Shown here: positions 56,896 to 64,000 of the stretch, piece by piece | Position numbering within the stretch: the stretch's first letter is position 1 | Layout: every line of letters begins with the position of its first letter | From: Dysgonomonas sp. BGC7 | GTDB lineage: Bacteria; Bacteroidota; Bacteroidia; Bacteroidales; Dysgonomonadaceae | Direction of reading: 5' to 3' | Length of the DNA: 64,000 nucleotides | Assembly: GCF_001261735.1 (NCBI RefSeq) | Contig: NZ_CVRP01000014.1 | Coordinates: 1 to 64,000 of the forward strand | Position numbers and translations under genes: made by a program | The notes under the pieces: generated by a model | Database searches by the model: none | What the model was told of the DNA's origin: nothing | What the model saw: only the letters and a program-made list of their open reading frames with translations

Positions 56896-58907
56896 CCTAT
56901 CTTATTCAATACAGATTCATCAATCTCAACCTTATATTTTCCCTCAAGATACTTGTCCCAGTTCTTCTCGAGCTCTTCCTGATAATCTACCTCAACTTCA
57001 CTGCGAACATCCGTATAGTCTTCGGGTTTATCTATAAACCTGCCTATGACAAGAAACTTCGGATAACCCTTATAAGGAATAGGCTCGCTCTCTCCGTAAA
57101 CCATATTATCAACATATCTATTATCACCTTTTATCCATGAACCTATTTCTATTTTGACCTGAACAGAGTCTGTATTGAAACGAGTCCGTATATCTTCTAT
57201 AAGCTTATTATTTACTTTTTTTCTTCCTACAAAGTTTTTAACTTTTTCAAGCATATTATCGTTCTGTACATGAAGAACCAAGCCCTTATATTTCTTTTGT
57301 GATAAAGAGTATTTATTACGATGTTGTATAAAATAATCGGATAGTCCGGCTTCGTCAGAAGCAGAGCGTTTCCATACATTTTTATTCTTTACTTCGTAAG
57401 ATAATAACTCTTCTGAAAAGACTTTCATTGTATTATAAAATTCAGGCTCTCTTTCCCCAAGAGTTGCTTCTGCATAATCGGACAATACCAAAAATAAGAA
57501 ACTGTCGAAATATTCTTTAAGGATATCCGTAGAAAGGCTATACGGAGAAGCTTCTGTTATCTGTAGGATTTGCAATTCGGTAGGATCAACATTAACTTCT
57601 TTCCGCCTTATCTCTAGATATTTGACAAATGCCTTAACCTGATATTTCTTCTTACCATCAATATCCACCAATATATCATTCCCATTGGTCACTGAAGAAA
57701 AAAATAAGGAGTCGCGAGGAGATATAGTTGCAGCAATATTATTCAAGCTTGCATAAACAGGCTGATTAATATTTACTTTGAATTTATCAAGTAGCTTTTT
57801 TCTTCTGTCATCGCTCAGATCCTGTACCTTATCACTCTTGATCACCCTGTCTTTCAGGGCATATCTCATCTGATCGTAACTGCCCATAGGATATTTCCTT
57901 AATAAGCGGATAATGTGAAAACCGTAATCGGACATTATCGGTTCGCTGATATCTCCGGCTTTATCAAGGTTAAAAGCAGCTCCAATAAAAGACATTGGTA
58001 AATTTGCATCTATGCCGATTATACCTAAATAGCATCCTTTTTTACTTGTCTGAAATACTCTCGTAAATTCGTCACAAAGATCCTGAAAAGTGTTTTTCCC
58101 TGATTTAATATTAGAATATTCACGTCGGGCAACAGTTCCTACACTGTCTATATGATGTTTTAGAGGTGGAATATGAGGGAAGTTGAACACAACCTGCTCT
58201 ACTTCGACAGATCCTACGGCAGGGCGTTTTTTCAACACCTGCACTATATGATACCCTTTTGCAGATCTTATAGGAAAGCTCACTGCATTTAAAGGCAAAC
58301 TGTACACAGCATTCTCCACCTTATAGGAAAGCATAAATGGAGCAATCCATCCTGCGTACCCATTATATTTCTCAGCTCCAAGAAAAATTTTTGATCCGGC
58401 ATTCTTAGGATGGAAAGCATCGGTTCCAAAGCCTTTTTTCAATATTATCTCTCTCGCTGCTAATGCCTCTTTATATACTGATAAGGTATCGGCAGGAAAA
58501 ACAACATCTTTTTCGAAAGGAAAAACAATGTGATTAATCTCAATATTTTCTAAAGATCGCTGATATAGATCTTTGATATACTGCACTTCATATACCGTAT
58601 CGACCATATATGGGGCGGCTACTTGCGATCGGTAAGACTCATACGCATTAACGTAAGCATATGCTGTATCTAAATGCTGGGCAAGAGCTTCCTCGACATT
58701 CAGCTTTAACTTAATATATGACTGAAGAAAATCTGATACAGATTCTTTAGTATCAGCGTATTTATTTCCTCTTTCATACGCACTGCGAACTTCAGAAATA
58801 CAAACAGGCTTACCATTTATTTTAAAAACGATATCCTCTTCCTTTTGGGAAAAAGAAACTAAAGAATAGAGGAAAAGAAAAAGTATCAATAATAATTTTC
58901 TATACAT
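56892..58907 (-). CDS. Large periplasmic PpiC-type peptidyl-prolyl isomerase
   Basis: A 671-residue exported protein with a signal peptide (LYSLVSFS). It has an N-terminal SurA_N-like helical part and two parvulin domains (about 125-230, EINHIVFPF ... AKGYHIVQVLKKR; and about 235-345, including SDYGFHIIRLLRK). A long helical C-terminal region of about 300 residues then follows, ending KVEIDESVLNKIG. It is probably a folding factor for outer-membrane proteins. It is the first gene of the operon PPIase, lipoprotein, surA, ostA-like, mutL. Confidence 0.88.
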   Translation of the reverse strand: MYRKLLLILFLFLYSLVSFSQKEEDIVFKINGKPVCISEVRSAYERGNKYADTKESVSDFLQSYIKLKLNVEEALAQHLDTAYAYVNAYESYRSQVAAPYMVDTVYEVQYIKDLYQRSLENIEINHIVFPFEKDVVFPADTLSVYKEALAAREIILKKGFGTDAFHPKNAGSKIFLGAEKYNGYAGWIAPFMLSYKVENAVYSLPLNAVSFPIRSAKGYHIVQVLKKRPAVGSVEVEQVVFNFPHIPPLKHHIDSVGTVARREYSNIKSGKNTFQDLCDEFTRVFQTSKKGCYLGIIGIDANLPMSFIGAAFNLDKAGDISEPIMSDYGFHIIRLLRKYPMGSYDQMRYALKDRVIKSDKVQDLSDDRRKKLLDKFKVNINQPVYASLNNIAATISPRDSLFFSSVTNGNDILVDIDGKKKYQVKAFVKYLEIRRKEVNVDPTELQILQITEASPYSLSTDILKEYFDSFLFLVLSDYAEATLGEREPEFYNTMKVFSEELLSYEVKNKNVWKRSASDEAGLSDYFIQHRNKYSLSQKKYKGLVLHVQNDNMLEKVKNFVGRKKVNNKLIEDIRTRFNTDSVQVKIEIGSWIKGDNRYVDNMVYGESEPIPYKGYPKFLVIGRFIDKPEDYTDVRSEVEVDYQEELEKNWDKYLEGKYKVEIDESVLNKIG

Positions 58908-58936
58908 AATTGAGTAATATACTTATATATTATCCA

Positions 58937-58944
58937 CAAAGATA
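58937..58944 (-). promoter_or_regulatory. -7 element of the envelope operon (TATCTTTG)
   Basis: An exact TAnnTTTG match 30 nt before the start of the PpiC-type gene, after a strong guaB terminator, so the operon has its own promoter. A TTTAC about 19 nt upstream is only a weak -33. Confidence 0.5.
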
Positions 58945-58987
58945 CAAGAAATTAGACTTTGTAAAGTTTTAAAATATTGTAAAATAA

Positions 58988-59021
58988 AAAACTCTGTATA
59001 TTTTTCAATATACAGAGTTTT
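58988..59021 (-). terminator. guaB terminator
   Basis: A 14-bp perfect inverted repeat (AAAACTCTGTATAT / ATATACAGAGTTTT) with a 6-nt loop lies 22 nt past the guaB stop. On the minus strand it is followed by a T-rich run, the expected orientation for guaB. Confidence 0.85.
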
Positions 59022-59042
59022 CCTCGTGTATTTATATCTTAG

Positions 59043-60521
<1,479 letters not shown>

Positions 60522-60549
60522 TTAAAGAGCTTTTGAAATTTATTGCGTG

Positions 60550-60557
60550 CAAATATA
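60550..60557 (-). promoter_or_regulatory. -7 element of guaB (TATATTTG)
   Basis: An exact TAnnTTTG match 32 nt upstream of the guaB start. No clear -33 TTTG is present at 19-21 nt. The 283-nt divergent gap to the GH123 gene otherwise shows only a second candidate -7 on the plus strand. Confidence 0.45.
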
Positions 60558-60737
60558 AGCATATTTTAGGAATCAGTCGATATATAAGTCTAAAAAAATG
60601 CGCTTCAACCTTAATTTTCGCGTTTCACAATTGAGACATATTTCTCAGCCATTATAGTAATGCTCACATAAGAGTTAACAGAACACAAAAAAGGAAGAAA
60701 CTCAACTATAAATTCTTTCCAGTTAGAATAATATCGT

Positions 60738-60745
60738 TAATTTTG
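60738..60745 (+). promoter_or_regulatory. -7 element of the GH123 gene (TAATTTTG)
   Basis: An exact TAnnTTTG match, 56 nt before the start codon, with TTTC 18 nt upstream as a weak -33. Confidence 0.4.
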
Positions 60746-60801
60746 TTAATGTTCATTTACCTATAATACAACCTTAAAACATATACAATTAACCTAAAAA
60801 C

Positions 60802-62583
60802 ATGAAAAGAAGAACTTTTATTATGGTCAAGATTAGCAGCTTCGTAATTCTATTTGCCATTTTGATAGGATGCGCAGAAACAAGACCTGCTAAAAATTGT
60901 GATACATTCAAAGAAATGGCAGATCCTACAGTCGATACACTTTCAGACTGGAGTAAAGTGCCTGTCGGTCTTAATTTATCTTTTGCCAGTATAGACACGA
61001 AGTTTCCTAAATCAATAGCTCCTGATATTACAAAGAAAGCAACCCATAGTATCACCGGATGGAAAGGCGAAAGACTTTCAGCCCAACTATTACTTTGGAG
61101 CACAGATAGCATTAAGCAGGTAGAATGCGAAATAGGCGATTTCAAGTCACAAACGTCTGTACTTGCTTCAAATATAGCTAAAGCCCGATTTGTCCGTTAC
61201 GTAATGACAGATATATTCGAACCGGGATGCGGCTATAGAAAGCCGGAAGACTTTCCGGCATCGTTAACTGCTGACATGCTCGACAATATCGAATGTTTCG
61301 ACATTGAAGCAAAAACAGTACGTCCAGTGTGGATATCTGTCAACATTCCGGCAACAGCTAATGCAGGAACATACAAAAGCAAAATAAAGATATATGGGAA
61401 AGGGCAAGCTGCTCAGGAAATAGAATTAGAGTTGAATATTCAGGATAAAGTATTACCCCCTGCCTCAGACTGGGAATACTATCTCGACCTATGGCAACAT
61501 CCATCAGCTGTTGCAAGGACAGAAGGGCTAAAAGTATGGAGTGAGGAGCATTTTGATGCTATGAAACCTTTATACAAAATGCTTGCCGACGCAGGGCAAA
61601 AGGTTATCACCACTACGTTGAATAAAGATCCGTGGAACGTACAGACATACGATCCGTACGAAGACATGATAATCTGGACAAAAAACGCAGATGGAAGTTG
61701 GACGTACGACTATACCATATTCGACAAATGGGTAAGCTTTATGATAGATTTAGGAATTAAGAAAGGTATAAATTGTTACTCTTTAGTTCCTTGGAACAAT
61801 GAACTGCACTATAAAGATGCTGTAACAAATGAAGTGAAAACAGTAAAAGCCAATCCGGGTACAAAAATGTTTGAGGACATGTGGAAGCCTTTTCTGTCCG
61901 ATTTCAATAAACATCTCCAAGGCAAAGGATGGCTCAATATAACAAATATAGCAATGGACGAACGTGCTCCTAAAGAGATGGAAGCCACACTTAAGTTTTT
62001 GGCAAACAATGCTCCTGATTTTGGAATAGCATTTGCCGACAATCATAAAAGCTATAAAAAATATCCATATATAAAAGATATGTGTGTAGCGGCAGATGCC
62101 AAGGTAGACTCCGCAGATATTGCTTCGCGCAGAAAAAAAGGATTAATCACTAATTATTATGTCTGTTGTAGTGATAAATTCCCGAATGTGTTCACTTTTT
62201 CAGATTATCCTGAGGCTGTGTACAGTGCATGGTACTCGGTTGCAGCAGGATATGATGGCTACTTACGTTGGGCATATAATTCGTGGGTAGAAAAACCTCT
62301 GACTGATTCCAGATTCAGAACATGGCCTGCCGGAGATACATATATTGTTTACCCGAATGCCAGAACCTCTGTTCGTTTCGAACGACTGATAGAAGGCATA
62401 CAGGATGCTGAAAAGATACGCATTTTGCGCAATGAGTTTACAAAAGCAAACTCTCAGGAATCTCTTGAAAAACTGAATCAACTAAATATAGAAGTTGCCA
62501 AATTCAATACAATTAAGCCTACTCAACCATACGCAGAAATGCTACATAACGCTAAAGATATTATCAATAAGTTATCCCAATAA
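60802..62583 (+). CDS. GH123/DUF4091 glycoside hydrolase lipoprotein
   Basis: A 593-residue lipoprotein with Cys24 in the lipobox LIGC. An N-terminal beta-sandwich (about 45-215) precedes a TIM-barrel DUF4091 domain. The pair D386-E387 in NIAMDERAP matches the catalytic Asp-Glu pair of GH123. Known GH123 enzymes release N-acetylgalactosamine from glycosphingolipid-type or related glycans by substrate-assisted catalysis; activity here is inferred. The C-terminal RTSVRFERLIEGIQDAEKI is a conserved family segment. It stands alone between guaB and the Ca2+-ATPase, with no SusC/D neighbour, so it is not part of the PUL in this window. Confidence 0.85.
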   Translation: MKRRTFIMVKISSFVILFAILIGCAETRPAKNCDTFKEMADPTVDTLSDWSKVPVGLNLSFASIDTKFPKSIAPDITKKATHSITGWKGERLSAQLLLWSTDSIKQVECEIGDFKSQTSVLASNIAKARFVRYVMTDIFEPGCGYRKPEDFPASLTADMLDNIECFDIEAKTVRPVWISVNIPATANAGTYKSKIKIYGKGQAAQEIELELNIQDKVLPPASDWEYYLDLWQHPSAVARTEGLKVWSEEHFDAMKPLYKMLADAGQKVITTTLNKDPWNVQTYDPYEDMIIWTKNADGSWTYDYTIFDKWVSFMIDLGIKKGINCYSLVPWNNELHYKDAVTNEVKTVKANPGTKMFEDMWKPFLSDFNKHLQGKGWLNITNIAMDERAPKEMEATLKFLANNAPDFGIAFADNHKSYKKYPYIKDMCVAADAKVDSADIASRRKKGLITNYYVCCSDKFPNVFTFSDYPEAVYSAWYSVAAGYDGYLRWAYNSWVEKPLTDSRFRTWPAGDTYIVYPNARTSVRFERLIEGIQDAEKIRILRNEFTKANSQESLEKLNQLNIEVAKFNTIKPTQPYAEMLHNAKDIINKLSQ

Positions 62584-62600
62584 GTAACGCTTCAATGAAG

Positions 62601-62631
62601 AGGGCAGAAGATATAATCTTCTGCCCTTTTT
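62601..62631. terminator. Bidirectional terminator
   Basis: An 11-bp perfect stem (AGGGCAGAAGA / TCTTCTGCCCT) with a 5-nt loop and a T-run lies between the GH123 gene and the convergent Ca2+-ATPase gene. Confidence 0.85.
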
Positions 62632-62647
62632 ATATTTAATATTCATA

Positions 62648-64000
62648 TCATTTCTTTCTGATAAGCCTTATAACCTCTCCTATCCAAAAGACGAGAGATG
62701 TTCCCCCGATAATAATCCCCCAATCTTGGATTGTCAGAGGCATAGTGCGAAATACATCGCCACCGAAAGTAACAATCAGTATCTGTCCGACAAGAATAAT
62801 CAAAGCTACCAATTCGAAGCCGACACTCTTATTCAAACCAGCAAAAGCTGATTTTCCTGTAGCATACGCTTTTGCATTAAACATATTCCAGAATTGCAAC
62901 AAAACAAACACTGTAAAGAAATATGACAAGAAGTAACGTTCTCTGTCCTCTTCAGGGATATAATTGAAGAACGAGTTCAAAGATTCAGGATCAGCGAAAT
63001 AATACATCATAGCCAAAAGCAGAATTACAAATGCAATACCTGTGAATAAAATATGTTTGGCAATGGAAGGTTTGATTATAAAATCGCTATTCTTACGTGG
63101 TTTACTATTCATCACATTAGGATCGGGAGGAAGAGAAGCCAACGCTCCGGCAGCAAATGTATCCATGATAAGATTCACCCACAACATCTGAGTCACTGTC
63201 AGCGGAAGCTCTTGACCAAATATAGATCCGAGGAAAACGATGAGCAATGCAGCAACATTGATGGTAAGCTGAAACAATATAAACCGCTGAATATTCTTGT
63301 AGAGAGAGCGTCCCCACATTACAGCAGTAGCTATACTGCTGAAAGAGTCGTCGAGCAAAGTTATATCACTAGCCTCTTTTGCCACGGAAGTACCTGATCC
63401 CATCGACAAGCCAACATCGGCATAGTTCAGGGCTGGAGCGTCGTTAGTACCATCACCGGTAACAGCAACAATCTCTCCATTTTGCTTCAAGAGATGAACA
63501 AGACGCTGTTTATCGGTAGGACGAGCACGACACATTATCTTAAGTTTCTGTACTCTTTTAAATGCCTCATCATCAGAAAGACTTTCGAAATCTACACCTC
63601 CTATTATATTTTCGTCCGAATCTTCATCATCATTCCAGATACCAATTTGCCGGCCTATTTCTTTTGCTGTACCGTACGTATCTCCTGTAACGATCTTAAC
63701 ACCTACACCGGCATTGAGACAACGCTGAACTGCTTCCGGCACATCGGGACGTACAGGGTCTGAAATTCCTGCAATACCCAGAAATTTAAGATCACCGACG
63801 GCAAGTTCTTCGACTGAACGCGTATCATCTTCAGGAATATATTTATAGGCAAAACCAAGTGTACGCATTGCCTGGTTCTGATATTTCAGCAACTGGGTAT
63901 CTACAGTTTCTTTAAATTGGGCAGTAGGAATATCCCCTTCGGTAGCGACAACAACATCACTTTTAGCCAACACGACTTCGGGTGCTCCCTTCACATAAAG
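62648..64000 (-). CDS. P-type calcium-translocating ATPase, C-terminal part (cut by window edge)
   Basis: The frame stays open to base 64000, so the N-terminal actuator and phosphorylation domains lie outside. About 450 residues are visible. They include the N-domain end with the KGAPE motif (just inside the right edge), TGDGTNDAPAL of the P-domain hinge, and the membrane helices M5-M10 with NLIMDTFAAGALA in the ion-binding region. These are features of PMCA/SERCA-like bacterial Ca2+-ATPases. It would export Ca2+ from the cytoplasm. The GTG at 63994 is an internal Val codon, not a start. Confidence 0.93.
   Translation of the reverse strand, partial: LYVKGAPEVVLAKSDVVVATEGDIPTAQFKETVDTQLLKYQNQAMRTLGFAYKYIPEDDTRSVEELAVGDLKFLGIAGISDPVRPDVPEAVQRCLNAGVGVKIVTGDTYGTAKEIGRQIGIWNDDEDSDENIIGGVDFESLSDDEAFKRVQKLKIMCRARPTDKQRLVHLLKQNGEIVAVTGDGTNDAPALNYADVGLSMGSGTSVAKEASDITLLDDSFSSIATAVMWGRSLYKNIQRFILFQLTINVAALLIVFLGSIFGQELPLTVTQMLWVNLIMDTFAAGALASLPPDPNVMNSKPRKNSDFIIKPSIAKHILFTGIAFVILLLAMMYYFADPESLNSFFNYIPEEDRERYFLSYFFTVFVLLQFWNMFNAKAYATGKSAFAGLNKSVGFELVALIILVGQILIVTFGGDVFRTMPLTIQDWGIIIGGTSLVFWIGEVIRLIRKK

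Overview
The window reads as a chromosomal piece of an AT-rich Bacteroidales (Bacteroidota) genome. Evidence seen directly: a SusC/SusD pair with a hybrid two-component regulator, fimbrillin-like lipoproteins, Bacteroidota-style promoters (TTTG, 19-20 nt, TAnnTTTG), weak or absent Shine-Dalgarno sequences, and a Bacteroidota-type division and wall (dcw) cluster whose FtsI ends in a PASTA domain. A Dysgonomonas-like member is my best guess, but genus cannot be settled from this sequence alone. No IS element, phage, tRNA, rRNA or CRISPR was seen.

Layout. (1) 1-1776, plus strand: the 3' end of altronate dehydratase (uxaA) and a DUF5009/HGSNAT-like membrane acyltransferase. (2) 1885-21298, minus strand: a complete polysaccharide utilisation locus. 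In transcription order it holds the HTCS sensor/regulator, SusC, SusD, a tiny lipoprotein in the surface glycan-binding position, GH3, GH10, GH2, a GH16 glucanase fused to an aldo/keto reductase, and two tandem fimbrillin-like lipoproteins with Lcl_C-type C-termini. The enzyme set points to a beta-glucan and/or xylan-type plant or algal polysaccharide. (3) 21511-26806, minus: four tightly coupled genes that look like peptidoglycan turnover (NagZ-type GH3 fused to a beta-lactamase-fold serine hydrolase, an acidic-tailed unknown protein, a VanX-type D-Ala-D-Ala dipeptidase, an exported unknown protein with an SH3-like segment). (4) 27103-33781, plus: PAP2 phosphatase, rplS, hflX-prmC, recX-comF, hisS. 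(5) 34031-50683, plus: the dcw cluster from an evident MraZ operator through mraZ, rsmH, ftsL, ftsI, murE, mraY, murD, ftsW, murG, murC, an inserted exported YD-like protein, ftsQ, ftsA, ftsZ, followed by a YqeY-like gene. (6) 50765-58907, minus: an envelope-biogenesis operon (PpiC-type isomerase, SurA_N-like lipoprotein, SurA, OstA-like protein) ending in mutL. (7) guaB (minus), a GH123/DUF4091 lipoprotein (plus), and the C-terminal part of a P-type Ca2+-ATPase running off the right edge.

How it fits together. The PUL would sense an oligosaccharide in the periplasm through the HTCS propeller, import glycan by SusC/SusD and cleave it with GH16/GH10/GH3/GH2. The envelope clusters build, divide and recycle the cell wall and outer membrane. 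The most unusual items are the GH16-aldo/keto reductase fusion, the translationally coupled YD-like protein inside the dcw cluster, the coupled peptidoglycan-turnover quartet with two unrecognised members, a MutL that has lost all recognisable endonuclease motifs, and phased short direct repeats upstream of susC and of the HTCS gene that are candidate regulator sites.
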